Source: Haemophilus sp. HMSC068C11
GTDB lineage: Bacteria > Pseudomonadota > Gammaproteobacteria > Enterobacterales > Pasteurellaceae
Assembly: GCF_001815355.1 (NCBI RefSeq)
Contig: NZ_KV820375.1
Coordinates: 280,309-344,308, forward strand
Direction of reading: 5' to 3'
Length of the DNA stretch: 64,000 nt
Below, piece after piece: positions 1 through 10,742 of the stretch. A model generated the notes under the pieces. It did not search any database, was not told where the DNA came from, and was given only the letters and a program-made list of their open reading frames with translations. Numbering within the stretch: the first letter of the stretch is position 1; the number at the start of each line of letters is the position of its first letter. The position numbers were made by a program, and so were the translations under genes.

Positions 1-658
1 TTCCATAAACTGGTAATGGTTTTCCATCTAGTGCATTTAAAATCATTAATGGAATAAGTTTTTCAGGGAAATGAAATGGACCATAGTTATTTGAACAGTT
101 AGTCACAATCGTTGGTAAACCATAAGTACGCAACCATGCGCGAACCAAGTGATCGCTAGAGGCTTTAGATGCTGAATAAGGACTGCTAGGTGCATAAGGT
201 GTAGTTTCAGTAAACAAATCATCTGTTCCTTCTAAATCACCATATACCTCATCTGTTGAAATGTGATGAAAACGAAATGCTGCTTTTCTCTCATCATTTA
301 AAGTATTCCAATAGGCTCGAGCTGCTTCTAATAGCGTGTAAGTGCCTACTATATTTGTTTCGATAAAAGCTGCTGGCCCATCAATAGAACGGTCAACATG
401 ACTTTCTGCCGCTAAATGCATTACGGCATCAGGTTGATGATGTTCAAATACACGCAACAATGCTTTTGAATCACAAATATCCACTTGTTCAAATGCATAA
501 CGTGGATTATTTTCTACAGATTCTAAAGATTCTAAATTACCTGCATAAGTTAATTTATCAACATTTACCACGTTATCTTGCGTGCTTTCAATAATGTGGC
601 GAACAACTGCAGAGCCAATAAAACCAGCACCACCAGTAACCAAAATTGTTTTGCTCAT
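1..658 (-). CDS. rfbB: dTDP-glucose 4,6-dehydratase, 3' end outside window
   Basis: The first 219 residues are present and the gene runs off the left edge. The enzyme converts dTDP-glucose to dTDP-4-keto-6-deoxyglucose in the cytoplasm, an early step toward deoxy-sugars of surface polysaccharides. The sequence shows a Rossmann NAD-binding motif, GGAGFIG at residues 9-15, the TDE catalytic segment at 135-137 and the YSASK motif with Tyr161 and Lys165, all typical of the extended short-chain dehydrogenase family RfbB/RffG. The start is the ATG before SKTILVTGG. It follows glnA on the same strand but is separated from it by a USS-type terminator, so it probably has its own promoter. Whether it should be called rfbB or rffG cannot be decided from the part seen. 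The family assignment is firm. Confidence 0.93.
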   Translation of the reverse strand, partial: MSKTILVTGGAGFIGSAVVRHIIESTQDNVVNVDKLTYAGNLESLESVENNPRYAFEQVDICDSKALLRVFEHHQPDAVMHLAAESHVDRSIDGPAAFIETNIVGTYTLLEAARAYWNTLNDERKAAFRFHHISTDEVYGDLEGTDDLFTETTPYAPSSPYSASKASSDHLVRAWLRTYGLPTIVTNCSNNYGPFHFPEKLIPLMILNALDGKPLPVYG

Positions 659-752
659 TTTCATCCTCTTGGTTATTTAACAAATAAAACATTGCCCTGT
701 ATTCTATTTGAAATAATACTATTTCACAATTAAAGAATACAATACTTATGAA

Positions 753-782
753 AAAAGTGCGGTCAAAAATGACCGCACTTTT
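753..782 (-). terminator. Inverted USS terminator after glnA
   Basis: A 13-bp perfect stem AAAAGTGCGGTCA with a 4-base loop is made of two opposed uptake signal sequences. It lies just downstream of the glnA stop and is followed by T residues on the minus strand. Confidence 0.85.
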
Positions 783-815
783 CTTATTCAACAACTTGAA
801 TTCTGTTGTTTATCA

Positions 816-2234
816 TTATGCATAATACATCTCAAACTCAACAGGATGTGGTGTCATATTTAAACGCTCTACCTCTTTACGTTTAATATTAATAAATGCT
901 TCGATAAAGTCTTTCGTAAACACACCACCTTGCGTTAAGAATTCATAGTCTTTTTCTAATGAATTCAACGCTTCTTCTAGCGAGCTCGCAACTGCTGGAA
1001 TATCTTTTAATTCTTCTGGTGGAAGATCGTAAAGATTTTTATCCATTGCATCGCCTGGGTGGATTTTGTTTACCACGCCATCAAGGCCAGCCATCAATAA
1101 TGCAGCGAATGCAAGGTACGGGTTTGCCAATGGATCTGGGAAACGCGCTTCAATACGGATCGCTTTCGGGTTGGTTACTGCAGGGATACGGATTGAAGCA
1201 GAACGGTTACTTGCAGAGTAAGCCAACAATACTGGTGCCTCAAAGCCTGGTACTAAACGTTTGTATGAGTTAGTACTTGGGTTAGTGAACGCATTTAATG
1301 CTTTAGCATGCTTAATGATACCGCCAATGTAATAAAGTGCAGTTTCAGAAAGGCCAGCATATTTATCACCTTGGAAAATGTTTTTACCATCTTTGCTTAA
1401 TGACATATTACAGTGCATGCCTGAACCATTGTCACCCGTGATTGGTTTTGGCATAAAGCAAGCGGTTTTGCCGTGCTCTAAAGCAACGTTTTGCACTACA
1501 TATTTATAGATTTGCGTTTCATCCGCTTTCAACGTTAAGCTATTGAATTTAGTTGCAATTTCGTTTTGACCCGCAGTTGCCACTTCATGGTGGTGTGCTT
1601 CTACTACTAAGCCCATTTCTTCTAAAATCAAACACATTTCAGAACGAATATCGTGTGCTGTATCAATTGGAGCAACCGCACAGTAACCGCCTTTTTTCAA
1701 TGGACGATAAGCGTTGTTACCACCTTCGTATTTTTTGTTGGTGTTCCAAGCTGCTTCAATGTCATCAACGGCAAAAGAAGCGCGGTTCATTGATACATCA
1801 AAACGGACATCATCAAATAAGAAGAACTCGGGTTCTGGACCAAAGAATGCTTGATCAGCAATACCGGTTGAACGCATATAGTTTTCGGCACGAATGGCAA
1901 TTGAACGCGGGTCACGATCATAGCTTTGCATGGTTGTTGGTTCATAAATACTACAACGAATAGAGAGGGTTGGGATCTGCGCAAATGGATCGACTACCGC
2001 AGTCTCAGCGATTGGCATTAAAAGCATATCGGCTTTGTTAATGGTTTTCCAACCTTCAACAGAAGAACCATCGAACATTTTGCCATCTTCAAACATATCT
2101 TCATCAACAAGGCTAACTGGAATAGAAACGCCGTGTTCTTTCCCTTTAATGTCGGTGAAACGAAGTAGCGCGAACTTAATATCGTTCTCTTCGATCAGTT
2201 TGAATACGTTGGCAATTGCATTTGCATTTGGCAT
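816..2234 (-). CDS. glnA: Glutamine synthetase, type I
   Basis: This is the 472-residue type I glutamine synthetase, which makes glutamine from glutamate, ammonia and ATP as a cytoplasmic dodecamer. The beta-grasp N-terminal domain covers roughly residues 1-105 and contains the DGSSVEGW segment. The catalytic barrel follows with FGPEPEFF, the [12 protein letters not shown] metal/substrate segment, NGSGMHCN and [16 protein letters not shown]. Tyr402 in NLYDLPPEE corresponds to the adenylylated tyrosine (Tyr397) of the E. coli enzyme, so control by GlnE-type adenylylation is plausible. The length is close to the E. coli enzyme (469). A purine-rich ribosome site, GAGGA, precedes the ATG. The gene is divergent from typA. 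Confidence 0.98.
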   Translation of the reverse strand: MPNANAIANVFKLIEENDIKFALLRFTDIKGKEHGVSIPVSLVDEDMFEDGKMFDGSSVEGWKTINKADMLLMPIAETAVVDPFAQIPTLSIRCSIYEPTTMQSYDRDPRSIAIRAENYMRSTGIADQAFFGPEPEFFLFDDVRFDVSMNRASFAVDDIEAAWNTNKKYEGGNNAYRPLKKGGYCAVAPIDTAHDIRSEMCLILEEMGLVVEAHHHEVATAGQNEIATKFNSLTLKADETQIYKYVVQNVALEHGKTACFMPKPITGDNGSGMHCNMSLSKDGKNIFQGDKYAGLSETALYYIGGIIKHAKALNAFTNPSTNSYKRLVPGFEAPVLLAYSASNRSASIRIPAVTNPKAIRIEARFPDPLANPYLAFAALLMAGLDGVVNKIHPGDAMDKNLYDLPPEELKDIPAVASSLEEALNSLEKDYEFLTQGGVFTKDFIEAFINIKRKEVERLNMTPHPVEFEMYYA

Positions 2235-2286
2235 AAGGAGTCCTCTATTTTGCTATGTATATAATCTTTATAAAAATTAAAAGAGC

Positions 2287-2292
2287 ATTATA
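2287..2292 (-). promoter_or_regulatory. Candidate glnA -10 box
   Basis: On the minus strand a perfect TATAAT stands about 55 bases before the glnA start. The -35 hexamer 17 bases further up (ATGAAA) is poor. I see no clear activator site. Confidence 0.35.
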
Positions 2293-2361
2293 ACGCAACC
2301 GCTTACTTTTTTCATGGGATTTATTTTAAACACCAGCATAGCAGAATAACGAAATATCGTG

Positions 2362-2367
2362 TATAAT
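2362..2367 (+). promoter_or_regulatory. Candidate typA -10 box
   Basis: A perfect TATAAT preceded by TG faces typA. It would place the transcription start near 2374, giving a leader of about 110 bases that includes the whole palindrome pair at 2389-2456. No good -35 hexamer is visible. Confidence 0.4.
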
Positions 2368-2388
2368 TTTTGCCCTTTCGAGATTCTC

Positions 2389-2456
2389 GTAGGGTGAGTT
2401 TAACTCACCAATTTAAACTACTTGGACTATTTGGTGGCCTAAAAATTCCACCCTAC
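2389..2456. repeat. REP-like palindrome pair in typA leader
   Basis: A 68-bp element begins GTAGGGTG and ends CCACCCTAC, so its ends are inverted repeats. The left half contains the perfect palindrome GGTGAGTTTAACTCACC (2393-2409). The right half contains a GGTGG/CCACC stem (2433-2452). This is the architecture of REP or small MITE elements; I cannot confirm its copy number from one window. Confidence 0.55.
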
Positions 2457-2483
2457 AAAACTTAAACATTAAGAACGTAATAA

Positions 2484-4334
2484 ATGAAAAACGACATTGA
2501 TATTAATAAATTGCGCAATATCGCAATTATCGCTCACGTTGACCATGGTAAAACCACCCTCGTTGACAAACTCCTTCAACAATCCGGTACATTTGAATCA
2601 ACTCGTGGTGATGTTGATGAACGCGTAATGGACTCAAACGATCTTGAAAAAGAACGTGGTATTACCATCCTGGCAAAAAATACCGCAATTAACTGGAATG
2701 GTTATCGCATTAACATCGTAGATACCCCAGGACACGCCGACTTCGGTGGTGAAGTAGAACGTGTTCTTTCTATGGTGGATTCTGTACTTTTAGTGGTAGA
2801 TGCCTTTGACGGCCCAATGCCACAAACGCGTTTCGTAACCCAAAAAGCCTTTGCTCATGGTTTAAAACCAATCGTAGTTATCAACAAAGTTGACCGCCCA
2901 GGCGCACGTCCTGACTGGGTGGTGGATCAAGTATTCGATTTATTCGTTAACCTTGGTGCAACCGATGAGCAATTAGACTTCCCAATTATCTATGCTTCAG
3001 CATTAAATGGTGTCGCAGGGCTTGAACACGAAGAATTAGCGGAAGATATGACGCCGTTATTTGAAGCGATCGTTCAACACGTTGAACCGCCAAAAGTAGA
3101 ACTTGATGCACCATTCCAAATGCAAATCTCACAATTAGACTATAACAGCTATGTGGGTGTTATCGGTATCGGTCGTATCAAACGTGGTGCAATCAAACCA
3201 AATCAACCTGTAACGATTATTGATGGTGAAGGTAAAACTCGCCAAGGTCGTGTGGGTCAAGTATTAGGCCACCTTGGTTTACAACGCTATGAAGAAGATG
3301 TTGCTTACGCAGGCGATATCATCGCGATTACCGGTTTAGGTGAATTAAATATCTCGGATACTATTTGTGATATCAACGCCGTTGAAGCCTTACCTTCATT
3401 AACCGTTGATGAACCAACCGTAACCATGTTCTTCTGTGTAAACACTTCTCCGTTTGCGGGTCAAGAAGGTAAATATGTAACTTCTCGTCAAATTCTTGAA
3501 CGTTTAAACAAAGAGTTAGTTCACAACGTGGCATTACGCGTAGAAGAAACACCAAACCCAGATGAATTCCGTGTTTCTGGTCGTGGTGAATTACACCTTT
3601 CTGTATTAATTGAAAATATGCGTCGTGAAGGTTATGAACTTGCGGTTTCTCGTCCTAAAGTAATTTACCGTGAAATCAACGGTAAAAAACAAGAGCCTTA
3701 TGAGCAAGTGACCATCGATGTAGAAGAACAACACCAAGGTTCTATCATGGAGGCATTAGGTATCCGTAAAGGTGAAGTTCGCGACATGATGCCAGATGGC
3801 AAAGGTCGTGTACGTTTAGAATACATCATTCCAAGCCGTGGCTTAATCGGTTTCCGTGGCGAATTCATGACTATGACGTCAGGTACTGGTTTACTTTACT
3901 CTAGTTTCGATCACTACGATGACATCAAACCAGGTGAAATCGGCCAACGTAAAAACGGTGTATTAATTTCTAACGCAACAGGTAAAGCATTAGCTTATGC
4001 GCTATTTGGTTTACAAGAGCGTGGTAAATTAATGATCGAAGCTAACGTAGAAGTTTACGAAGGTCAAATCATCGGTATTCACAGCCGTACAAACGACTTA
4101 ACCGTAAACTGTTTACAAGGTAAAAAACTCACCAATATGCGTGCATCAGGTAAAGATGATGCCATCGTATTAACTACACCGGTGAAATTCTCCCTTGAAC
4201 AAGCCATCGAATTTATCGATGACGACGAGTTAGTGGAAGTCACACCTGAATCGATCCGTATCCGTAAAAAACTCTTAACGGAAAACGATCGTAAACGTGC
4301 AAACCGTACGACAACCAGTACGAGTACTCACTAA
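2484..4334 (+). CDS. typA: Ribosome-associated GTPase TypA/BipA
   Basis: This 616-residue translational GTPase binds the ribosome and helps assembly of the large subunit and growth under stress. The G domain has AHVDHGKTT at residues 17-25, DTPGHADF near 79-86 and NKVD near 134. EF-Tu domain II-like and EF-G-like domains follow, then the TypA-specific C-terminal domain. The length is close to the usual ~605. It is transcribed divergently from glnA, the same pairing as in H. influenzae and enterobacteria. The C-terminus ends in a Thr/Ser-rich tail. Confidence 0.97.
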   Translation: MKNDIDINKLRNIAIIAHVDHGKTTLVDKLLQQSGTFESTRGDVDERVMDSNDLEKERGITILAKNTAINWNGYRINIVDTPGHADFGGEVERVLSMVDSVLLVVDAFDGPMPQTRFVTQKAFAHGLKPIVVINKVDRPGARPDWVVDQVFDLFVNLGATDEQLDFPIIYASALNGVAGLEHEELAEDMTPLFEAIVQHVEPPKVELDAPFQMQISQLDYNSYVGVIGIGRIKRGAIKPNQPVTIIDGEGKTRQGRVGQVLGHLGLQRYEEDVAYAGDIIAITGLGELNISDTICDINAVEALPSLTVDEPTVTMFFCVNTSPFAGQEGKYVTSRQILERLNKELVHNVALRVEETPNPDEFRVSGRGELHLSVLIENMRREGYELAVSRPKVIYREINGKKQEPYEQVTIDVEEQHQGSIMEALGIRKGEVRDMMPDGKGRVRLEYIIPSRGLIGFRGEFMTMTSGTGLLYSSFDHYDDIKPGEIGQRKNGVLISNATGKALAYALFGLQERGKLMIEANVEVYEGQIIGIHSRTNDLTVNCLQGKKLTNMRASGKDDAIVLTTPVKFSLEQAIEFIDDDELVEVTPESIRIRKKLLTENDRKRANRTTTSTSTH

Positions 4335-4375
4335 TTAAAAACGTGCGGAAATTTGACCGCACTTTTAAACAAACA

Positions 4376-4400
4376 AAAGGCGAACATCATGTTCGCCTTT
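4376..4400. terminator. Bidirectional terminator, typA/rdgC
   Basis: A 12-bp perfect stem AAAGGCGAACAT, with its complement one base away, is followed by T residues on the plus strand. It sits between convergent typA and rdgC. An imperfect inverted USS pair lies just before it, at about 4340-4366. Confidence 0.88.
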
Positions 4401-4417
4401 TTTATTTTATGATTAAA

Positions 4418-5329
4418 TTAACCTAATCTTACTTTCTCACCACCAAATTCATCGAGTAAGTTTTCTGTCAGTTTAGATAAAATACCTGTCATTAATACAA
4501 AATCAGCATCAAAGCGTTGCGCATAATCTTCTTTTAAAATATCCGCATTTTTCTCACGTACCGCATCAGCAAATTTTAAACGTTTGAGCGTACAATCTTC
4601 ATTAAACACAAACGTCAGCGTATCTTCCCACTCCAATGCGAGCTTGCTCACCACTTTTTTACCATCTTGTAAAAGCGCGAGAATCTCTTCATTTTCCAAA
4701 GGCTGTTTTTTACAGCGAATCACGCTGTCTTCTTGGCATCCACGCAGTTCAGCCTCTTCTAACGCCACCAACCAATGCGGAATTTTTTCCTGCACAATCC
4801 AATCCGTTAAAATGGTCGAAGGTTCATTTGCAAATGCCAACGGCACAACCGGTAACGAACCAAGTGATTTACGTAATAACGCCAAGGCATCTTCTGCACG
4901 TTTACTGGATGCCGCATCGACATGCACAAGGTTGTTCTCCGTATCAATCCATACAGAAGTTTGCTGATTTTTAGTGAATGCACGTGGCAATAAATTCATC
5001 ACCACATCATCTTTTAACGTTTGTTTTTCCGTTTTTTTCAATTTGCGGTTTTCTTTTTGCTCAAGGCTTTCAATACGTTCATCCAATTCACGTTTAACTA
5101 CATTCGCCGGCAACATTTTTTCTTCTTTTTTCGCGACCAACAAAATGTGTTTACCCACTGAAAAATGTAATAATTCGCTGTCTTTCAACGGATTCGTCCA
5201 ACCAAATTTACTTTGATCTTGTGAGCCACAAGGATGAAATTCACAATCTGACAACTGGCGTTGCAATTCATTAAGATCCCAATCTAAGGGCTTAGTCAGC
5301 CTATATGACATTAAATTTTTAAACCACAT
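4418..5329 (-). CDS. rdgC: Recombination-associated protein RdgC
   Basis: RdgC is a ring-shaped DNA-binding protein that modulates RecA and other recombination on the nucleoid. I use the internal ATG giving MWFKNLMSYRLTK (303 residues), because this matches the family's N-terminus (E. coli MLWFKNLMVYRL) and has AAGGAAG placed correctly in front. An upstream in-frame start would add 19 unrelated residues that overlap the promoter side of proC. The segment LPRAFTKNQQTSVWID and the basic stretch RKLKKTEKQTLKDD are typical of RdgC. It is divergent from proC. Confidence 0.93.
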   Translation of the reverse strand: MWFKNLMSYRLTKPLDWDLNELQRQLSDCEFHPCGSQDQSKFGWTNPLKDSELLHFSVGKHILLVAKKEEKMLPANVVKRELDERIESLEQKENRKLKKTEKQTLKDDVVMNLLPRAFTKNQQTSVWIDTENNLVHVDAASSKRAEDALALLRKSLGSLPVVPLAFANEPSTILTDWIVQEKIPHWLVALEEAELRGCQEDSVIRCKKQPLENEEILALLQDGKKVVSKLALEWEDTLTFVFNEDCTLKRLKFADAVREKNADILKEDYAQRFDADFVLMTGILSKLTENLLDEFGGEKVRLG

Positions 5330-5394
5330 CGTAACACTTCCTTCATAATAGGGTAAAATACGCGACATTGTAGCCCATAAACTCACGGGAAAAA

Positions 5395-6213
5395 ATGATG
5401 CAACAGAAATTAATTGCCTTCATCGGCGGTGGTAATATGGCACAAGCGATTGTGTTAGGCCTATTAAAACAAGGGTACCCTGCCAATAAAATTATCGTTA
5501 ATGATCCTAATGAAGAGAAACGTGCTTTTTTTGCACAATATGGCGTCGTAGTTTCTACGGATAACGAGCAATCCATCACACAATCTCAAGTTGTGTTATT
5601 TGCCATTAAGCCACAAGTGCTAGCCGATGTTTGCAAGCCATTAAGTGCGGTTGATTTATCTGATAAATTAATTATTTCTATTGCAGCAGGAATTTCGACT
5701 GCCCGATTAGCTGAACTCCTTCCAACAGCAAAATCCATTGTTCGCGTGATGCCAAACACACCTGCATTAGTGGGTGAAGGCATGGCAGGCTTATTTGCGG
5801 ACAAAAACACACCTGAAATTGACCGCGCTTTTGCGGAAGATTTACTTTCAGCTGTAGGGAAAACCACTTGGGTGACAAATGAAGATCAAATGCATGCAGT
5901 CACTGCTGCGTCTGGCAGTAGCCCAGCTTACTTCTTCCAATTTTTAGAAGCCATGCAACAAGGCCTAATGGAAATGGGATTAGATGAAAACCAATCTCGT
6001 GAGTTGGTACAACAAGCTATGTTAGGTTCAGCGAAGTTGGTGATTGAAAATCCACAGACAGCTCTTTCGACTTTACGAGAAAATGTCACCTCAAAAGGCG
6101 GAACAACTGCAGCCGCATTAAATGTGTTCAATCAACATCAATTTAACAACATCATTAAACAAGCGATGCAAGCCTGTGTGGCACGCTCACAAGAAATGGA
6201 AAAATTATTCTAA
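5395..6213 (+). CDS. proC: Pyrroline-5-carboxylate reductase
   Basis: This enzyme performs the last step of proline synthesis, the NAD(P)H reduction of 1-pyrroline-5-carboxylate. It has 272 residues and an N-terminal Rossmann fold with [11 protein letters not shown]. The later [13 protein letters not shown] segment and the C-terminal helical dimerisation domain with [10 protein letters not shown] and [10 protein letters not shown] are family signatures. Two adjacent ATG codons (5395 and 5398) are possible starts. The stop codon overlaps the ATG of the next gene by one base, so proC, the transporter and xerD are probably co-transcribed. Confidence 0.97.
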   Translation: MMQQKLIAFIGGGNMAQAIVLGLLKQGYPANKIIVNDPNEEKRAFFAQYGVVVSTDNEQSITQSQVVLFAIKPQVLADVCKPLSAVDLSDKLIISIAAGISTARLAELLPTAKSIVRVMPNTPALVGEGMAGLFADKNTPEIDRAFAEDLLSAVGKTTWVTNEDQMHAVTAASGSSPAYFFQFLEAMQQGLMEMGLDENQSRELVQQAMLGSAKLVIENPQTALSTLRENVTSKGGTTAAALNVFNQHQFNNIIKQAMQACVARSQEMEKLF

Positions 6214-7373
6214 TGCAAGTTCGTCCTTTTACTTGGCTCGCCTTGAGCTTTTTTGGCTACTACTGTGCCTACGGTGTGTTTCTTCCCCTTTTCCCGGCAT
6301 GGTTGAAAACGCAATCTTATAGCGAAGAAAGCATCGGCTTATTGCTCGCCTGTGCCTACATTTTCCGTTTCAGCGGCGGTATTTTATTTTCTGGCTTGAT
6401 CAAACGCGTTTCCCTCTTAGTAAATGGCTTACGCTATTTAGGTGTAGCCAGTGTTATTACGATGGCCTTAATTGGACTGATGTCGCACAATTTCTGGCTC
6501 TTGTTTATTGGACTTGCGTTATATTCCATGGTGAATGCGGCCGGTATGCCGATTGGTGACAGCCTCGCCAGCACGTGGCAACAGCAAATTCATTTAGATT
6601 ACGGTAAAGCGCGCTTAATTGGCTCCTTTGCGTTCGTTGTCGGTGTGATGGTATTCGGATATTTCGTTGGACTCGTGGGTGAGCAATATATTACTTGGAT
6701 GATCACAGGCATACTCGTTTTTTACTGTATTGTGCAATTACTTCATCCGAACCCAATGCCGCAGGACGAATCCCAAAGTGCGGTCGAAAATTCCGTTGGA
6801 TTTTTAGACTTACTGAAAAATAACACGACCCTTCGTTTGTTTATTGCGATTGCACTGATTCAAGGATCGCACGCAGCTTATTACTCATATAGCACCATTT
6901 TTTGGACAAATCATGGCCACTCCGTTTCTGATGCAGGTTTATTTTGGGGAATCAGCGTATTAGCTGAAATTGTGGTCTTTTTCTTCTCTACTCGATTATT
7001 CAAAAACTGGACCATTACAGCCCTTTTCTATCTCACCGGTATTGCGGCTATCGTGCGTTGGCTCGCTTTCGGTTATGCCGATACCTTTGTTGAGATTGTC
7101 TTACTGCAATGTTTTCACAGTCTTACTTATGTCGTCGGTCATTACGCGACCGTGCGTTACATCACCACTCAACCACAAACCCATATTGCGAAATTACAAG
7201 GTTTATACAATGCCTTGGCGGGATGTGCAGCCATTGCGATTTTCACTGCGCTTTCTGGCGTACTTTATCCAATTTCGCCAGTTTATGCCTTTAGTTTAAT
7301 GGCCGCCTTTGCTTTCATTGGCTTATTTATTACCCCGCGTGGCGTGAAAGCTTTTTTGATACATAGAGTGTAA
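6213..7373 (+). CDS. MFS transporter, HcaT/PPP-like
   Basis: This 386-residue inner-membrane protein of the major facilitator superfamily has about twelve hydrophobic segments. It resembles the phenylpropionate permease (HcaT) group, with the N-terminal [18 protein letters not shown] characteristic of that subfamily. The true substrate in this organism is unknown; I see no aromatic degradation genes nearby. Its ATG overlaps the proC stop and its stop lies two bases before the xerD start, so it is translationally coupled within a three-gene operon. A USS in the central loop encodes Ser-Ala-Val. Confidence 0.85.
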   Translation: MQVRPFTWLALSFFGYYCAYGVFLPLFPAWLKTQSYSEESIGLLLACAYIFRFSGGILFSGLIKRVSLLVNGLRYLGVASVITMALIGLMSHNFWLLFIGLALYSMVNAAGMPIGDSLASTWQQQIHLDYGKARLIGSFAFVVGVMVFGYFVGLVGEQYITWMITGILVFYCIVQLLHPNPMPQDESQSAVENSVGFLDLLKNNTTLRLFIAIALIQGSHAAYYSYSTIFWTNHGHSVSDAGLFWGISVLAEIVVFFFSTRLFKNWTITALFYLTGIAAIVRWLAFGYADTFVEIVLLQCFHSLTYVVGHYATVRYITTQPQTHIAKLQGLYNALAGCAAIAIFTALSGVLYPISPVYAFSLMAAFAFIGLFITPRGVKAFLIHRV

Positions 7374-7375
7374 AC

Positions 7376-8269
7376 ATGAATAATCTCACACTAGTTGATT
7401 TGTTCTTGAATGAATATTGGATCGAAAAAGGATTGTCTGAAAACACCGTGCAGTCTTATCGTCTCGATTTGACCGCACTTTGTGATTGGCTGGATAAACA
7501 AAATTTATCTCTCGAAACCCTCGAACCCTTAGATCTACAACAATTTTTAGGCAGCCGTTTAGAGCAAGGTTACAAAGCCACCAGCACTGCACGAATGCTA
7601 AGTGCGATGCGGAAATTATTCCAATATTTATATCGTGAAAAGTATCGTACGGATGACCCAAGTGCCGTACTGAGCTCACCTAAATTGCCAAGCCGCTTAC
7701 CTAAATATTTAACCGAACAACAAGTCACGGATTTATTAAATACACCTGATGTCGAAATTCCGCTCGAGTTACGTGATAAAGCCATGTTGGAATTACTTTA
7801 TGCCACTGGATTACGTGTCACGGAATTGGTCACGCTCACTATTGAGAATATGAATTTACAACAAGGTGTCGTGCGTGTGATTGGTAAAGGTAACAAAGAA
7901 CGTATTGTACCCATGGGGGAAGAGGCCGCTTTTTGGGTGCGACAATTTGTACTTTATGGTCGCCCTATTTTGCTCAATGGACAAAGTTCTGATGTGGTCT
8001 TTCCCAGTCAACGGGCTCAGCAAATGACTCGCCAAACCTTTTGGCATCGTATAAAGCATTATGCCGTGTTAGCAGGAATCGATACAGATGCACTTTCTCC
8101 ACACGTTCTCCGTCATGCCTTTGCGACACATTTGGTGAATCACGGTGCGGATCTCCGTGTTGTACAAATGCTCCTCGGACATAGCGATCTCTCCACCACG
8201 CAAATCTATACTCATGTGGCTAAAGAGCGCTTGAAACACCTTCATGAACGATTTCATCCGAGAGGATAA
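7376..8269 (+). CDS. xerD: Site-specific tyrosine recombinase XerD
   Basis: XerD resolves chromosome dimers with XerC at dif under FtsK control. The 297 residues contain the N-terminal SAM-like core-binding domain (about 1-90) and the catalytic domain. All six catalytic residues are visible: Arg147, Lys171, His243, Arg246, His269 and the nucleophile Tyr278, each one position before its E. coli counterpart. It is the last gene of the proC operon and is followed by an inverted USS terminator. A USS in the N-terminal domain encodes Thr-Ala-Leu. XerC is the alternative assignment, but the length, residue spacing and the C-terminal end HERFHPRG favour XerD. Confidence 0.95.
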   Translation: MNNLTLVDLFLNEYWIEKGLSENTVQSYRLDLTALCDWLDKQNLSLETLEPLDLQQFLGSRLEQGYKATSTARMLSAMRKLFQYLYREKYRTDDPSAVLSSPKLPSRLPKYLTEQQVTDLLNTPDVEIPLELRDKAMLELLYATGLRVTELVTLTIENMNLQQGVVRVIGKGNKERIVPMGEEAAFWVRQFVLYGRPILLNGQSSDVVFPSQRAQQMTRQTFWHRIKHYAVLAGIDTDALSPHVLRHAFATHLVNHGADLRVVQMLLGHSDLSTTQIYTHVAKERLKHLHERFHPRG

Positions 8270-8275
8270 GATCAA

Positions 8276-8315
8276 AAAGTGCGGTCAAATTTATCGTTAT
8301 TTTTGACCGCACTTT
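8276..8315. terminator. Inverted USS terminator, xerD/garK
   Basis: AAAGTGCGGTCAAA and its complement are separated by a 12-base loop between convergent genes. It probably works in both directions. Confidence 0.85.
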
Positions 8316-8327
8316 AGTATGAAAAAC

Positions 8328-9458
8328 TTATTTCAATGACAACAATCTCGCCACATTTTGAGCCGTTGAGATTAAATTCTGCTCGCCTTGCTTGAGAATT
8401 GTCGGTAAATCACTCAGACTGCGAATTATCGGGAACACCGCATCAATGCCATGTTCATACACCACTTCATAATCCTCACGCAAACAACCCACAATCGCGA
8501 TAACTGGCTTATTAAATTGTTTCGCCGTGCGCGCCACACCGATTGGGGTCTTACCTAAGATACTTTGCGCATCCATACGACCTTCACCAGTAATCACTAA
8601 ATCTGCATCTTTAACTTGCTCAGAGAGTTTCAAATTATCTAACACGATCTGCACACCGGCTTTCAGTTGCACATTAGGTAAAAGCAATAAACCACCACCC
8701 ATACCACCTGCCGCCCCCGCACCTGGTTGATCTTGAATCTTTTTACCACAATCCCGCTCAGCAATTTGGGCAAAATGGGCTAATGCAGCATCGAGTTCCT
8801 TCACCATCTCAGACGTCGCACCTTTTTGTGGGCCAAAAATTGCAGAGGCTCCACGTTCACCACAAAGTGGATTATTTACATCACAAGCTACTTCGATTTG
8901 TACGTGTTGCAATCGAGGATCTAAATCAACCAGTTGAATTTCAGCAAGATTAGATAATGCTGCGCCACCAAAGCCAATGGATTGCCCATTTTTATCCAAT
9001 AAACGTAAGCCTAATACTTGCAGCATACCCGCACCACCGTCATTTGTGGCACTCCCACCAATTCCTAAAATGATATGTTGTACGCCAAGATCTAGGGCGT
9101 GCTTAATCAGCTCCCCCGTACCAAAGCTGGTGGTTTGACAAGGATTGCGTTTATCCATCGGGACAAGATGCAATCCCGATGCAGCCGCCATTTCGATAAT
9201 CGCCGTTTTACCATCACCTGATAAACCGAAAAAGCTTTTTACTTGGTTGCCTAACGGTGCAGTGACTTCTGCCTCAATTAAGCGCCCCTGAGTGGCATCA
9301 ACCAAAGATTGTACGGTTCCCTCTCCCCCATCTGCCATTGGTAGTTTCACATATTCAGCGTTTGGGAAAATACGTTTAAAACCAGTTTCAATCGCATTAG
9401 CCACTTCGAGTGCGGTTAAACTTTCTTTAAATGAATCAGGCGCAATGACAATTTTCAT
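8328..9458 (-). CDS. garK: Glycerate 2-kinase (GarK/GlxK family)
   Basis: This 376-residue kinase phosphorylates D-glycerate with ATP and feeds it into lower glycolysis. It begins MKIVIAPDSFKESLTA, the hallmark N-terminus of glycerate kinase family 1, followed by MADGGEGTV, GIGGSATNDGGAGM and a late VITGEGRMDAQS motif. GarK and GlxK are not separable by eye, so the symbol is tentative. The gene lies 14 bases after the GntP-type permease gene on the same strand and is surely co-transcribed with it, which points to uptake and use of glycerate or a related sugar acid. AAGGAGAG precedes the start. Confidence 0.93.
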   Translation of the reverse strand: MKIVIAPDSFKESLTALEVANAIETGFKRIFPNAEYVKLPMADGGEGTVQSLVDATQGRLIEAEVTAPLGNQVKSFFGLSGDGKTAIIEMAAASGLHLVPMDKRNPCQTTSFGTGELIKHALDLGVQHIILGIGGSATNDGGAGMLQVLGLRLLDKNGQSIGFGGAALSNLAEIQLVDLDPRLQHVQIEVACDVNNPLCGERGASAIFGPQKGATSEMVKELDAALAHFAQIAERDCGKKIQDQPGAGAAGGMGGGLLLLPNVQLKAGVQIVLDNLKLSEQVKDADLVITGEGRMDAQSILGKTPIGVARTAKQFNKPVIAIVGCLREDYEVVYEHGIDAVFPIIRSLSDLPTILKQGEQNLISTAQNVARLLSLK

Positions 9459-9472
9459 ATTCTCTCCTTAAA

Positions 9473-10729
9473 CTAACTAAATACACCAAAAATTAAGGTG
9501 GACGCAATGGTCATAATTAACCCCACTGCACTTTCATAAGGAATCAATTTTAAGCGTTCTTTCATGTCCATATTTACGCTACCACCAGTTGCATGGAAGA
9601 AAGAACCATGTGGCATATGATCGAAAACTGTCGCCCCCGCATGAATCATCGCGGCACCTGCCAGACTACTCACCCCCAACTCTAATAGCGTTGAACTAAA
9701 CACATTCGAAGCAACCGCTGTACCTGCCGTTGTTGATGCCGTCGCAAGCGACATGAGTGCACCTGAAATTGGCGCCAGGATATAAGAAGGTAAGCCCGAA
9801 TGTTTTAAGCCTTCTATAAGCACATCTTTCATACCGGAATTAGCAATAATACCGGCTAAAGCGCCCGTACCAAGTAGCATAATCGCCACCGGAGCCATTT
9901 TCCCTAAACCGCTAATCGCATAGTTATTGGCTTGGCGAAGCTTACCCATGCAGAGTGCGCCAATCAAACCACCAAGTGGTAAAGCGATTAAAGGATCCAC
10001 TTTAATATCAGCTAACGGACGAAGTGCCAGTAAGAAGATGGCAATCAAAGGCGCCACAAGTGCGGTCAAAAATGAGGGTAAATTCTGTGTTTCTACTGCG
10101 ACAACCTCTTGGGCTGAAACACGTGAACCTTTATTTCTTAACCGTTTTGCTAAGAAATACGTCAATATTAAGCCAAAAATAGCGGGGATAATCCCTACCA
10201 TCATCACTGACGTTAAAGGAAGATGGAATGTGTCTGCCGCCGCGATTGCATTGGGATTGGGAGACATTAAGTTTCCTGCTTTTCCCCCACCAATCATCGC
10301 TAAGAGAATAGCGGGTTTTGATAAGTCAGTACGACGAGCAAGTGCTAAGGCGATTGGAGAGACCGTAATCACGGCAACATCAATAAATACACCAACGGCG
10401 GTTAAAATTAATGTGGCCAACGCTAACGCTAATAATGCTCTTGTTTCACCTAACTTGTTTGTAATGGTTTCAGCAATGGTATTAGCCGCACCTGATTCAA
10501 TCAGAACTCCCGCCAATACCCCTGCTGCGAGAATTCGCATGACTGCAGTAGTGATACCTTGAGCGCCTCCGATCATGAGACTCACGGTTTGAGATAAATC
10601 AGCGCCGCCAACTAATCCCCCTACTAAAGCCCCGACTAACATACCATAGGCTGGTGAGACTTTTTTCAAAATAAGGAAAATAGCGACAATGAGTGCAATG
10701 AGTGCACCTAAGGCTGAGACTGTAGGCAT
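9473..10729 (-). CDS. GntP-family sugar acid permease
   Basis: This 418-residue integral membrane protein has about a dozen hydrophobic segments and belongs to the GntP/gluconate-proton symporter family. The Gly/Asn-rich segments AMIGGGKAGNLMSPNPNA and HAGATVFDHMPHGSFFHATGG are typical. Because it is followed by glycerate kinase, glycerate or a glycerate-yielding sugar acid is a better guess than gluconate. The start is preceded by a strong CAGGAGG ribosome site. No regulator gene is adjacent; a large AT-rich dyad at 10743-10779 may be the control site. Confidence 0.88.
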   Translation of the reverse strand: MPTVSALGALIALIVAIFLILKKVSPAYGMLVGALVGGLVGGADLSQTVSLMIGGAQGITTAVMRILAAGVLAGVLIESGAANTIAETITNKLGETRALLALALATLILTAVGVFIDVAVITVSPIALALARRTDLSKPAILLAMIGGGKAGNLMSPNPNAIAAADTFHLPLTSVMMVGIIPAIFGLILTYFLAKRLRNKGSRVSAQEVVAVETQNLPSFLTALVAPLIAIFLLALRPLADIKVDPLIALPLGGLIGALCMGKLRQANNYAISGLGKMAPVAIMLLGTGALAGIIANSGMKDVLIEGLKHSGLPSYILAPISGALMSLATASTTAGTAVASNVFSSTLLELGVSSLAGAAMIHAGATVFDHMPHGSFFHATGGSVNMDMKERLKLIPYESAVGLIMTIASTLIFGVFS

Positions 10730-10742
10730 AGCGTCCTCCTGT

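Noticed and set aside
9927..10562. Long open frame on the opposite strand of the GntP gene
   Set aside because: It is the antisense of a membrane-protein gene with a clear family match, has no ribosome site and low-complexity composition.
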